Assembly (NCBI RefSeq): GCF_035953295.1
Contig: NZ_CP108370.1
Span: 992,001 to 1,056,000, forward strand
DNA length: 64,000 nt
Direction of reading: 5' to 3'
From: Streptomyces sp. NBC_01335
GTDB taxonomy: Bacteria; Actinomycetota; Actinomycetes; Streptomycetales; Streptomycetaceae
Part shown: in pieces, positions 8,313-16,866 of the stretch
Numbering within the stretch: the stretch's first letter is position 1
Layout: every line of letters starts with the position of its first letter
Notes under the pieces: generated by a model
The model's input: the letters and a program-made list of their open reading frames with translations, nothing else
The model's database searches: none
What the model was told of the DNA's origin: nothing
Translations under genes and position numbers: made by a program

Positions 8313-9425
8313 GTGGCCCTCACGGCGGTGTCCGACAGCGGACGCACTTGGCACCTCACCCAGCAGGTCGGCAGCGGCTCGGAGGGAGTCGTCTACCTGG
8401 TGGACGACGAGCGGCCGCTGGTGGTCAAGCTCGTCCTCGACCCGCCCGATCCCGCCGCCTACCGGCGCCGCGTCGTCCGGCTGGTGCGGCGCCGCCGACT
8501 GCCGCGCGCCGTCCGGGTCCTTTCCGCGACACCCGCCCGGGTCGCGTGGCCGATGGCCCCGGTCCGGGCGGGCGGCCCGGGTGACGACGGAATGGACGGC
8601 TACCTGATGACCGACATGCGCCACACCCACCAGCCGTTCACCCGTCTGCTGACCCCGCGGGCCGGCCGCACCTTCTTCCCGGGAGCCACGTGGGCCACCG
8701 CGCTCGCGGCCTCCCTCTCGCTCGCACGTCTCCTCGCGGATCTGCACACCGAGGGCTACGTGGTGGGCGACCTGAAACCGGACAACCTCTGGGTCGACGC
8801 GCGCGGCAGGGCCGGCATCGCCGACGTGGACTCCTGGCAGTTCACCGACGGGGGAGAGCTCTTTCCCGGACGGATGAGCAGCCCGGGCCACACGGCACCC
8901 GAGCGGATCGCCGCCCCCGGCACCGCGCCCGACCGGGCGTCCGACGACTTCGTCCTCGCGGTCCTGGTCCACCAGTTGCTGATGTGCGGGCTTCACCCGT
9001 TCGCCGGGCACCCCGGGGCGGGCGGCGATTACCTCTCGTACGACGACAACGTCCTGCACGGCAGGTGCCGCCTGCTCGACCGCGCCTCGGTGGTCCTGCC
9101 TCGCTCCGCGCCACCCGTCGACCTGCTCCCGAGGCGCCTCACAGCCCTCTTCCGGGCCGCGTTCGGCGGGGTCCGGCCCGCCGCGTCGGTCTGGGCCGAG
9201 GCGCTGGCCGCGGAGTCGGACCCGGCCCGGCTGCGGACCTGCCGGAAGAACGTCCTGCACGTGCATACGGCGGAGCGCCCCTGGTGCCCCTGGTGCGACC
9301 TCGCCGATCGCGGGGCGGACGACCGTGAGCCGCTCACTGCTTCGGACCCGTCGCCGCGCACGGACGGCGCGCGGAACCTCGCGGACGCGAGCGAGGAAAA
9401 GGACACCGAGGAGGACACCGCATGA
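8313..9425 (+). CDS. Atypical protein kinase with C-terminal zinc-finger-like tail
   Basis: This is a 370-residue kinase-like protein. A glycine loop GSGSEGVVYLV and the Lys of PLVVKLV begin the domain. The catalytic loop reads VVGDLKPDN (Asp153), with Gly in place of the Arg of HRD, and the metal-binding DFG is ADVDSWQ. GHTAPER is the activation-segment end. These variants resemble kinases found with tellurite-type, VWA and PP2C genes. A Cys-containing tail (CRKN then CPWCDL) near residues 309-330 may bind zinc, followed by a disordered acidic end. The GTG at 8313 is nine bases after GGAAGG; a GTG at 8307 overlapping the PP2C stop is an alternative. It forms a kinase/phosphatase pair with its neighbour. 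Confidence 0.82.
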   Translation: MALTAVSDSGRTWHLTQQVGSGSEGVVYLVDDERPLVVKLVLDPPDPAAYRRRVVRLVRRRRLPRAVRVLSATPARVAWPMAPVRAGGPGDDGMDGYLMTDMRHTHQPFTRLLTPRAGRTFFPGATWATALAASLSLARLLADLHTEGYVVGDLKPDNLWVDARGRAGIADVDSWQFTDGGELFPGRMSSPGHTAPERIAAPGTAPDRASDDFVLAVLVHQLLMCGLHPFAGHPGAGGDYLSYDDNVLHGRCRLLDRASVVLPRSAPPVDLLPRRLTALFRAAFGGVRPAASVWAEALAAESDPARLRTCRKNVLHVHTAERPWCPWCDLADRGADDREPLTASDPSPRTDGARNLADASEEKDTEEDTA

Positions 9426-10072
9426 AGGAGACGAGAGGGCTCTCGGTGGCGCGGACGCTCGACCGCTGCACCGTCCTGGGGCCGGGGACCAGAGCCGTGA
9501 TCTGGGTGCAGGGCTGCCCGCTGCGCTGCCAGGGCTGCGTAGCGGCGGAGACACTGCCCTTCGAAGGGGGCGACGAGCACAGCGTGGATCAACTCGCCGA
9601 CTGGCTCTGCGGGTTGCCCGATGTCGAGGGAGTGACGCTCTCCGGCGGCGAGCCCTTCGCCCAGGCCGGACCGCTGGCCTCGCTGATCGACGCCGTCCGG
9701 GTGCGGCGTCCGGATTTCGGCGCGATGGCGTACTCCGGGTTCCGGTATGAGGCCCTGCTGCGGGGCGACCCGGACCGGCGCGCGCTACTGCGCCGCCTCG
9801 ATCTCCTCGTCGACGGTCCGTACGTGGCCTCCGCGCGGCACGGCCTGCGCTGGCGCGGCTCGTCCAACCAGCGCGTCATCGCGCTCACCGGACGCCACGA
9901 CCACCTGGAGACAGGGCCCGACACCAGTGCGGGCGTCGAACTGTCCGTGGCGGCCGACGGATCGCTGTCCTGGGCAGGGGTGCCGCCCACTCCCGGCTTC
10001 CGGGAGTCATTCGAGAAGCGACTCGCGGCACGGGGCTTCGTCCTGCGCGCCGAGGTACGGAGGAAAGCATGA
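9422..10072 (+). CDS. Radical SAM activase-like iron-sulfur protein
   Basis: This is a 216-residue protein. The radical SAM cluster motif CPLRCQGC gives Cys32, Cys36 and Cys39 (CxxxCxxC), followed by TLSGGEPFAQ, which binds SAM. The length and layout match the pyruvate-formate-lyase/anaerobic ribonucleotide reductase activase group (NrdG/PflA-like). No glycyl-radical enzyme is encoded nearby, so the target is probably a protein of this system. The ATG overlaps the kinase stop (ATGA), and its own stop overlaps the coiled-coil gene (ATGA), placing it firmly inside the operon. Confidence 0.87.
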   Translation: MKETRGLSVARTLDRCTVLGPGTRAVIWVQGCPLRCQGCVAAETLPFEGGDEHSVDQLADWLCGLPDVEGVTLSGGEPFAQAGPLASLIDAVRVRRPDFGAMAYSGFRYEALLRGDPDRRALLRRLDLLVDGPYVASARHGLRWRGSSNQRVIALTGRHDHLETGPDTSAGVELSVAADGSLSWAGVPPTPGFRESFEKRLAARGFVLRAEVRRKA

Positions 10073-11505
10073 GCGGATCACCGAAGTACAGCGCCGTCAC
10101 CGTGGCGCCGGCCTACGCGCGGATCGAAGCGGAGCGGCGCCGCGCCCGCGAGGCGGCACGTCGGCGGCGGGAGGCGGAGCGCGCCGCGGAACGGACCCGG
10201 CGAGCCGCCGAGCGGGCCCGTGAAGTGGCAGCGCGCCGGGAGTTGGCCAGGGCTGAGGCTGAGCGCAGGAGAGCGCGGCTGGACCATCAGCGGGAGGAGC
10301 ACCGGCGTTCCCACGCGGCCATGGTGCGTCAGGAGCAGGCCGACGCCGATGTGCGCGGGCTGACCGAGGTACGCGAACTGCTCGGCCGGGTCCGCGCGGA
10401 GGACTCCGAGGTGCGGGAACTGCGGCAGCGGCTGGATCTTCTTCTGGGCCGCGCCGGCCGGGCCGAGGACCTGGGCGGGGCGATCGAGGAGCTGCGGGGC
10501 CGGGTCGTCCTGCTCGGACGCGAAGGGGACTCCGGCGTCCGCAGCGACGGCCACGGAACTGTCCTGGCCGGCCTGGAGGAACGGCTCGCCCGGCTCGGAC
10601 GGGAAGCCCGGGAACAGGATCCTCAGGGGCACCGGCGCTGCCGCGACCTCCTCGACGAGCTGCGTGCCTCGGCCGGGCAGGGTGCGGAGACCAGGTTCCA
10701 GGCGCTGCTCGGAACCGCGGAGCACGCCCTCGTACGGTTCGCCACGACCGCCGCCGACCGGGCCGCGGAGAGGCGGCACGAGGCGGCGCGGGCGCGGGAG
10801 GCCCGTCGGCTGGAGGAGGTACGCGCCGCCGAGCGGGAGGCGGCACGTCAGGCTGCGCTGGATGCCGGACAGGAACGCCTGGCCGCAGAGCTCAGCGAGG
10901 TGAGGGACCGCCTCGGCGTCGTGGCGGGAGCGGTGGGCGAAGCAGCGGCCGAGGCCAGAGCGCTCGACGGCGCCGAACTCGCCGAGCGGATTGAGGAGGC
11001 GCTCAACGCCGTCACCACCCCGCTCGCGGCGGGGGCGGTGGCAGAGGCGCTGACGGCGGTCGCGGCGCTGGAGGACCTGCTCGCCGGCACCGAAGTGCTG
11101 CTGGACGAGATGTATGTGGCGGACAGGCGCCGCATGGACCTGGCGCAGGCCCTGCAGGATGCCATGATCGGCGAGGGCTTCGCCTTCACGGGCGGAGAGC
11201 AGCGGGCCGGAAGCCTGCTGCTCAGCTTCGAGCGTCCGAGCGGAGCGACCTACCGGACCACGATCACCACGGAGGACCGGGGCGCCCCCGTCCTCGTCTA
11301 CCAGGTCGACGGCGAACCGGACGTCACCATCCCGCCGGATCCTGAGAGCGCTCGGTGCGACCGCACGGAAGACCTCCTGGAGCGGGTGCACGAGGCGATC
11401 GTCGAAGGGCGTGGGTTCGTCCCCGGAGAGCTCACCTGGCAGGGCAAACCGCGTCGGCCGGACGGAGGGCCCCAGGCCGCTGCGGACTGGACGTGGACCC
11501 GGTGA
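10069..11505 (+). CDS. Long coiled-coil protein of the GTPase/AAA operon
   Basis: This is a 478-residue protein. From about residue 20 to 80, and again at about 220-300, it is dense in Ala, Arg and Glu with heptad spacing, which indicates long coiled coils. The last 120 residues form a compact domain (for example FAFTGGEQRAGSLLLSFERP and YRTTITTEDRG) that may be beta-sheet. No catalytic motif is visible. It is coupled to both neighbours by 4-nt overlaps (ATGA at its start, GTGA at its end). It could be a scaffold that brings the ATPase and radical SAM proteins together; this is inference. Confidence 0.75.
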   Translation: MSGSPKYSAVTVAPAYARIEAERRRAREAARRRREAERAAERTRRAAERAREVAARRELARAEAERRRARLDHQREEHRRSHAAMVRQEQADADVRGLTEVRELLGRVRAEDSEVRELRQRLDLLLGRAGRAEDLGGAIEELRGRVVLLGREGDSGVRSDGHGTVLAGLEERLARLGREAREQDPQGHRRCRDLLDELRASAGQGAETRFQALLGTAEHALVRFATTAADRAAERRHEAARAREARRLEEVRAAEREAARQAALDAGQERLAAELSEVRDRLGVVAGAVGEAAAEARALDGAELAERIEEALNAVTTPLAAGAVAEALTAVAALEDLLAGTEVLLDEMYVADRRRMDLAQALQDAMIGEGFAFTGGEQRAGSLLLSFERPSGATYRTTITTEDRGAPVLVYQVDGEPDVTIPPDPESARCDRTEDLLERVHEAIVEGRGFVPGELTWQGKPRRPDGGPQAAADWTWTR

Positions 11506-13595
11506 CCACTGCGGACTGGGCGAAGAGGGAGAACAGCGGCGCCGGACCGGGCAGTCCGCCGGACCGGGGCCGCCGGGGCGCACCCGCCGCCGGCGGCGCT
11601 CCGGCCACCGCGGACGCCATGATGCCGCTGTGGGCGGTGTCCCTCGGCTGGGAGCTCGGACGGGGCCGCCAGGTGATCCTGAACGGGCAGATCCGGGACC
11701 GGTGGTGGCTGGCCGACCGGCCCGCCTCCTTCCGCGAGGTGATCGCCGGCCTGCTGCGGATGCGCGGGGCGGAGGTCGTCGGCTGGTGGGACCCGGTGGG
11801 CGGGCTCACCTTTCCGCTGCCGGGTGACGGACGGCGCTTCGAGGAGCTGCGCGAGGCGCGCCCCTCGGGGCCGGACGGCGCCTCCGCGGCAGCCGGTACG
11901 GAGCCGGACGGTACGGGGCCGCACGCGCCGCAGGACTACGGGTCCTCACCGGCGCCGCCCGGTGGTCCGGGGGACGTGGAGGCCGGCGTGTCCCGCCGGG
12001 GTGAGCGGGAGAGGAGCCGGGAGCGACTGCTGGCGCCGAGGCGGGCGGGCACGCCCCGCGCCTTCGAGGACGTCGTCGCCACCGTGCACCGCTTGGTGTC
12101 CTCGCCCGACGCGGCCACCGCCTTCGTCTTCGAGGACGTCGACCACCACCTGCCGCCCGGGCAGCCCGAATCGCATCTGGGCTACCTGAGGCTGCGCGCC
12201 GCGATGACGGACGCCGTGACCCCGAGGAGCGCCGTCGGCCCGGCACCGCACGCACGCAACGCGGTGCTGTGTGCGGTGGGTGACGTCGGACGGCTGCCCG
12301 GCTGGTTCCACCTGGAGGACCCGAGGATCGCCGCACTGCACATCGGCCCGCCCGACCCCAGTGAGCGGCGTCTCTGGCTCACCTGGCTGCTGCGGCACTT
12401 CAACGGGGCGAAGGACGCCACACGCGCCGATCTGGAGGCGCTCGTGGGATCCACCGACGGGATGGCGGCCTGGGACATCGAGTCCCTGGCCCGGACCTCC
12501 TGGCTGCGCGACGCTCCGCTGCGGAAACCGGACAAGCTGATGGAAGTCCACCGGCTCAACGTGAGCGTCGACCCGTGGACCCAGCTCGACCGGGCCACCG
12601 TCGCGGGCGCCGCCGGGGCTCTGGGAGCCCGGGTGGTCGGCCAGTCCACGGCGGTGAACGCAGTCGCGTCGGCTCTCCAGTCCGCCTTCGTGGGTGTCGA
12701 CTTCGGCAGTTCGGGTACTGCCCGCCCCCGTGGCGCCTTCTTCTTCGTCGGACCCACCGGCGTAGGGAAAACCGAACTCGCCAAGGCTGTCGCCGAGTTG
12801 ATGTTCGGAGACCAGAGCGCCTACGCCCGCTTCGACATGAGCGAGTACCAGCAGGAGCACGCTGCCGAGCGCCTGGCCGGCGCGCCGCCTGGCTTCATCG
12901 GCCACGAGCAGGGCGGCGAGCTGACCCGCCGGGTCCAGGAACGGCCGTTCAGCGTGCTGCTCTTCGACGAGATCGAGAAGGCCCACCCCAAGGTGCTGGA
13001 CAAGTTCCTGCAGATCCTGGAGGACGGCCGCCTCACCGACGGGCGCGGCCAGACCGCCTACTTCTCCCAGTGCTTGATCATCTTCACCTCCAACACCGGC
13101 GCGGAGCAGGTCCAGAACCTTCTGGAGGAGAGCGACGAAGAACTCTCGTATCCCCGGCTGGAAGCGCATTTCACCCGGGCGGTGGAGGAGAAGTTCCGAG
13201 AGATCGGCAGGCCGGAGATCTACGGCCGGCTCAAGCCCGGAGTGGTGGTCTTCGACATGCTGCGCGACGAGCACGTCGTCAGGATCGCCGAGCGGCTGCT
13301 GCGCCAGCTGGTGGAGTCCGTCCACGAACGCCACCGCGTGGAACTGGTGCCCGACACGGACACCCTGCACCCGTGGATCACGAAGCGGATGTCGGAGCCC
13401 GGGCACCAGGCGTACGGCGGTCGGCAGATCCGCAACGAACTGGAACTGGTGCGATCGGCCGTCGTCGGGCATCTGCTGGCACACCGCCCCGAGCCCGGCA
13501 GCCGGATCAGGGTCGGTGTCGGTGCCGACGACGCCGCGTGGGTCACCGTCGACGGCTCGGCACCGTCCGAGGACGGAAGGAGCACGGAGGCATGA
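11502..13595 (+). CDS. AAA+ ATPase with ClpA/ClpB D2-like module
   Basis: This is a 697-residue protein. The C-terminal half is a Clp-type AAA+ module: Walker A GPTGVGKT (residues 417-424), Walker B LLFDEIEKAH (Asp489, Glu490), sensor 1 IIFTSNTGAEQ and sensor 2 AYGGRQIRNEL. A pore-loop candidate is GAPPGFIGHEQ. The N-terminal half (VSLGWELGRGRQVILNGQI and following) looks like a second, degenerate ATPase-like domain without a clear P-loop. Such proteins remodel or unfold partners. The GTG at 11502 overlaps the coiled-coil stop (GTGA); the frame is open farther upstream, but that reading would overlap 150 nt of the previous gene. Confidence 0.86.
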   Translation: MTTADWAKRENSGAGPGSPPDRGRRGAPAAGGAPATADAMMPLWAVSLGWELGRGRQVILNGQIRDRWWLADRPASFREVIAGLLRMRGAEVVGWWDPVGGLTFPLPGDGRRFEELREARPSGPDGASAAAGTEPDGTGPHAPQDYGSSPAPPGGPGDVEAGVSRRGERERSRERLLAPRRAGTPRAFEDVVATVHRLVSSPDAATAFVFEDVDHHLPPGQPESHLGYLRLRAAMTDAVTPRSAVGPAPHARNAVLCAVGDVGRLPGWFHLEDPRIAALHIGPPDPSERRLWLTWLLRHFNGAKDATRADLEALVGSTDGMAAWDIESLARTSWLRDAPLRKPDKLMEVHRLNVSVDPWTQLDRATVAGAAGALGARVVGQSTAVNAVASALQSAFVGVDFGSSGTARPRGAFFFVGPTGVGKTELAKAVAELMFGDQSAYARFDMSEYQQEHAAERLAGAPPGFIGHEQGGELTRRVQERPFSVLLFDEIEKAHPKVLDKFLQILEDGRLTDGRGQTAYFSQCLIIFTSNTGAEQVQNLLEESDEELSYPRLEAHFTRAVEEKFREIGRPEIYGRLKPGVVVFDMLRDEHVVRIAERLLRQLVESVHERHRVELVPDTDTLHPWITKRMSEPGHQAYGGRQIRNELELVRSAVVGHLLAHRPEPGSRIRVGVGADDAAWVTVDGSAPSEDGRSTEA

Positions 13596-15676
13596 TCGCC
13601 ATCGATCTGGGTCACCGTTTCGGACGCCTCGCGCGGGTCGGCCCCGACGGCGCCCAGGAAGTGACCACGACCGGGTTCGTCGGCGCGGACGGGGTGCTCG
13701 ATCCGGGCCGGGCGCTGCCCCAGGTGATCGGGGCGGCCACGGACGCCCATGGGGTGGAGCCGGACGGAACGGCCTTCATCGGACTCGCGCTGTCGGGTGG
13801 GCGGGAGGACGAGCTCAGGTACGCGGTGGAGCGCGCCGGCCTCAGAGTGGGGCGCGCGGTGCCCGATCCCGTGGCCGTGGCCCTGCACTACGGGGCCGTC
13901 GCGGAGGGGGTGGACCATACGGTCCTGGTCTGCGACCAGGGGGCGACGACCCTGGACCTGAGCGTCCTGTCCATCACCCCCGACCTCACCGTGCGCATGG
14001 TCAGCGGACGCAGCCTTCCCCTCGGCGGCAGTGACTGGGACGCTGCGGTCGCCGACTCTCTCGCCGGCCGTCTGCCGGACGGTGCCGACCCGCTCCGGGC
14101 GGCGGAGGGCCTACGACGGGGGTACGGCGACGGGGCGGACGTGACCGAAGTCGTGGACACGTCGGGCGGCCGGCACTCGCTGACCCTCGACCGGACCGGC
14201 TTCGAGCGGGCGGTCGCGCCGCTGCGGGAGCGCATGCTCGAAGCCGTCGCGGAAGAACTCACCGCCGCGCGACCGGGCGTGGACACCGTGCTGCTGGCGG
14301 GCGGCATGTGCGCCGCGCCAGGACTGCGGGGCCGGATCGAGGCCCTACCGGCCGCGCGGGGTCTGACGGTGCGCCGTGACCGCCCCGAACTGGCAGTCGT
14401 GCTCGGTCTGCTGGCGCTGAACGACTTCGGTGTCCTGCGCGTGGTCTCCCGCCCCACCGCGGAGCCGGAGCGGGCGCAGGCGTGGTACCCCGGTGCGGGC
14501 TCCGGGTACCCGCGCATCCGGAGCCCGCATCCCACCCCGGCCCCGCGCCCCGCGGGCGCGGAGCCCTTCGACGCCGGCCCGGGCCCCGTGTCCGCCGACG
14601 CGGTGGAGGATCCGGAGCCCCGGGCCGGACGCTCCCCGTCCGAGGACCCCGTACCGCGCTCGTGGCAACGCGGCGGGGCGGCCGTCCGGGATGCGGAGGC
14701 GCCGCAAGCCGGACGTGCCGGGCAGCGGGAGGACTCCGAGCCGTCCACCGCACCGCCAGGGCCGCCCCCCGGGCCCGGATTCTCCCCGGATCCCGAGGCC
14801 GCCCCGGAGCCCCAGGCCGCCCCGGAGCCCGAGGCCGCCCGGCCCTCCGGCGCCGGACACACCGGCGCCTCCGCCGACGCCGCTGCCCCAGGACGCGCGC
14901 AGCCGCCGGGGACACCCCGGCCGAGCACCGCCCGCGCCGGTTCCATGCCCGGCGCCGAGGACTCGTTCCCACCGCGGGCCACTCCGGTCAGCGATCCGTA
15001 CGACGCCGCGGGGGAGGCTCCGGCGGTGTCGTTCGTCGATCCGCGCCCCCGGTTCGCGGTTCCCGTGGACCAGCTCCAGGCCGTCCGGCGCGGGAGCCAT
15101 CTCCTCGTGCTGTGGGCCTGGCCCGACGGAGCCCTGAGCGCACGGGTGCGCTGGTCCCGGGAGGGAAGCACCGCCGCGTCCGGTGACGGGGACGTGGTGT
15201 GCCGCCGCCGGGCCTACGAGCACGACGGAGGGTTCGAACTGGCCGTCGGTCCCGGGGCTGTGGTCCTCACTGTGGAGGCATTGGTCCCGGAGCTCGACGA
15301 GTTCGCCGAGGACACGTCCCCGCTGCTCGTCCCGGCCGCCCCGACGGTCGTGGTGTACGAGCCGAGCGTGCGACGGCGCCTCAGGGGCCGGGTGGCGTCG
15401 GTCGTGTTCACCACCGAGTCCGGCTGCCGGCTGCCCGGTCTCCGTATCGTCCACGGACTCGGACGCTTCCGCCCCACCAGCACCGCCGAGGGCACCGTCC
15501 TGCACGAGGTGCCCGCGCAGCGGCTGTCCGCCGGCGCCCCCCTGACCGTGGAGTTCGCTCTGCCCGCCACCCGCGGTCCGTCCTGGCTGGTCTGCTTCCC
15601 GGCGGACGCGGACGCGGGCACCGACTCCGGCATCGAGATCCGCCCGTCGGCACTGCACAGATTGCGAGTCACCTGA
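13592..15676 (+). CDS. Hsp70/DnaK-like ATPase with Pro-rich linker and novel C-terminal domain
   Basis: This is a 694-residue protein. Residues 1 to about 290 form an actin-like ATPase: MIAIDLGHRFG (phosphate 1), VPDPVAVALHYG, VLVCDQGATTLDLSVL (phosphate 2), GGSDWDAAVA and TVLLAGGMCAAPGL (adenosine). Residues about 293-480 are a disordered Pro/Ala/Glu linker. The last 200 residues look like beta-sandwich segments, not the canonical DnaK substrate-binding domain. The start overlaps the AAA+ stop as ATGA, and the end overlaps the next start by one base (TGATG). It may be a nucleotide-dependent chaperone or switch of this system. Confidence 0.82.
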   Translation: MIAIDLGHRFGRLARVGPDGAQEVTTTGFVGADGVLDPGRALPQVIGAATDAHGVEPDGTAFIGLALSGGREDELRYAVERAGLRVGRAVPDPVAVALHYGAVAEGVDHTVLVCDQGATTLDLSVLSITPDLTVRMVSGRSLPLGGSDWDAAVADSLAGRLPDGADPLRAAEGLRRGYGDGADVTEVVDTSGGRHSLTLDRTGFERAVAPLRERMLEAVAEELTAARPGVDTVLLAGGMCAAPGLRGRIEALPAARGLTVRRDRPELAVVLGLLALNDFGVLRVVSRPTAEPERAQAWYPGAGSGYPRIRSPHPTPAPRPAGAEPFDAGPGPVSADAVEDPEPRAGRSPSEDPVPRSWQRGGAAVRDAEAPQAGRAGQREDSEPSTAPPGPPPGPGFSPDPEAAPEPQAAPEPEAARPSGAGHTGASADAAAPGRAQPPGTPRPSTARAGSMPGAEDSFPPRATPVSDPYDAAGEAPAVSFVDPRPRFAVPVDQLQAVRRGSHLLVLWAWPDGALSARVRWSREGSTAASGDGDVVCRRRAYEHDGGFELAVGPGAVVLTVEALVPELDEFAEDTSPLLVPAAPTVVVYEPSVRRRLRGRVASVVFTTESGCRLPGLRIVHGLGRFRPTSTAEGTVLHEVPAQRLSAGAPLTVEFALPATRGPSWLVCFPADADAGTDSGIEIRPSALHRLRVT

Positions 15677-16866
15677 TGGCCAGAGCGCTCATCTGCCCCT
15701 ACTGCTACGAGGGCTTCGCCGCGAGAGAGATCCTCTTCCGCTGCAACGCCCGTCTCAGCAAAGCGGGCAAGCAGTGCCCGCGCAGCCGCGACCAGGTGCT
15801 CGACCAGCGGAAGGGACCGCGCCCCAGCCACGACCTCGGCCCGGTCTTCGCCGCGGACGGCCGGAAGTCCTCGGCGATCTGCCCGGACTGCGAGGGGGAG
15901 ACCAACTACCGGATATGCCCGGTGTGCCACTCCGCGCTGCCCGTCCAGTTCGGCATGGTGGACAACCGCCTGATCGCCATGGTCGGGCCGAAGGCGTCCG
16001 GCAAGACCGTCTACATGACGGTGCTGCTCCACGAGGTCCGCCACCGGGTCGGTGAGGCGTTCGGGGCCTCCCTGATGGGCTCGGACGACGCGACGATGCA
16101 GCGCTTCAGTTCCGACTACGAGGAACGTCTCTACCAGGACAACCAGATGTTCCCGCCCACCTCGCCCGCCTCCACCACCCTCAACCGGGTGGACCCGCTG
16201 GTCTTCCGGTTCGGCATGCGCCGGCGGACCCTGCTCGGTGAACGCCCGCAGCACACCGTGCTGTCCTTCTTCGACACCGCCGGCGAGGACTTCAGCTCCC
16301 AGGAGAACATCGAGCTGAACACCCGCTACCTGGCCGGAGCCGACGGCATAGTCCTGCTGCTCGATCCCCTCCAGATGCCGGGCGCCCGCGGCCACGCCCT
16401 GCCCGGCACCATGCTGCCGGGCTCGGAGGCACTGGACCCGCCCGGGAACGTCCTTTCCCGGGTGACCACCATGCTGCTGGCCGCCCGCGCCGGCCGGCCC
16501 GCGCAGCGGATCGACACCCCGATCGCCGTCGTCTTCTCGAAGATCGACGCCTTCTGGCACCACCTCGATCCCGGAAGTCCCCTGCGCGACCACGCGCCCC
16601 TGACGGGCCGCTTCGACGTGAACGACAGCCTGAGCGTGCACGAGGAGGTGCGCCGGCTCCTCAAGGAGTGGGACGGCGTGCCGATCGACCAGCTCCTGGA
16701 CATCCACTACACCCGCTACCGGTACTTCGGAGTGTCGGCCCTCGGCCGCAACCCCACCCCCGAAGCCAGGGTCGCCGCCACCGGTATCCAGCCCTCCCGG
16801 GTGGCCGACCCCTTGTTGTGGCTGCTGAGCGAATTCGGCTCGGTGCCCAAGGAAGGACGCGGGTGA
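15676..16866 (+). CDS. Zinc-ribbon TRAFAC-like GTPase (double-GTPase family)
   Basis: This is a 396-residue protein. It begins with two Cys pairs in CPYC and later CPDC and CPVC, consistent with zinc ribbons over residues 5-90. A GTPase domain follows: P-loop GPKASGKT (residues 104-111), FFDTAGEDF (G3) and VVFSKIDAF (G4, Ser-Lys-Ile-Asp in place of NKxD). There are no membrane segments. It resembles the paired GTPases found with GTPase-associated protein 1 in described conflict systems. A second such protein, with membrane segments, lies at the end of this operon. Confidence 0.83.
   Translation: MARALICPYCYEGFAAREILFRCNARLSKAGKQCPRSRDQVLDQRKGPRPSHDLGPVFAADGRKSSAICPDCEGETNYRICPVCHSALPVQFGMVDNRLIAMVGPKASGKTVYMTVLLHEVRHRVGEAFGASLMGSDDATMQRFSSDYEERLYQDNQMFPPTSPASTTLNRVDPLVFRFGMRRRTLLGERPQHTVLSFFDTAGEDFSSQENIELNTRYLAGADGIVLLLDPLQMPGARGHALPGTMLPGSEALDPPGNVLSRVTTMLLAARAGRPAQRIDTPIAVVFSKIDAFWHHLDPGSPLRDHAPLTGRFDVNDSLSVHEEVRRLLKEWDGVPIDQLLDIHYTRYRYFGVSALGRNPTPEARVAATGIQPSRVADPLLWLLSEFGSVPKEGRG

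Noticed and set aside
7761..9554. Long minus-strand frame opposite the phosphatase and kinase genes
   Set aside because: The plus-strand genes have conserved catalytic motifs and start/stop overlaps; the minus frame is low-complexity Arg/Pro/Ser.
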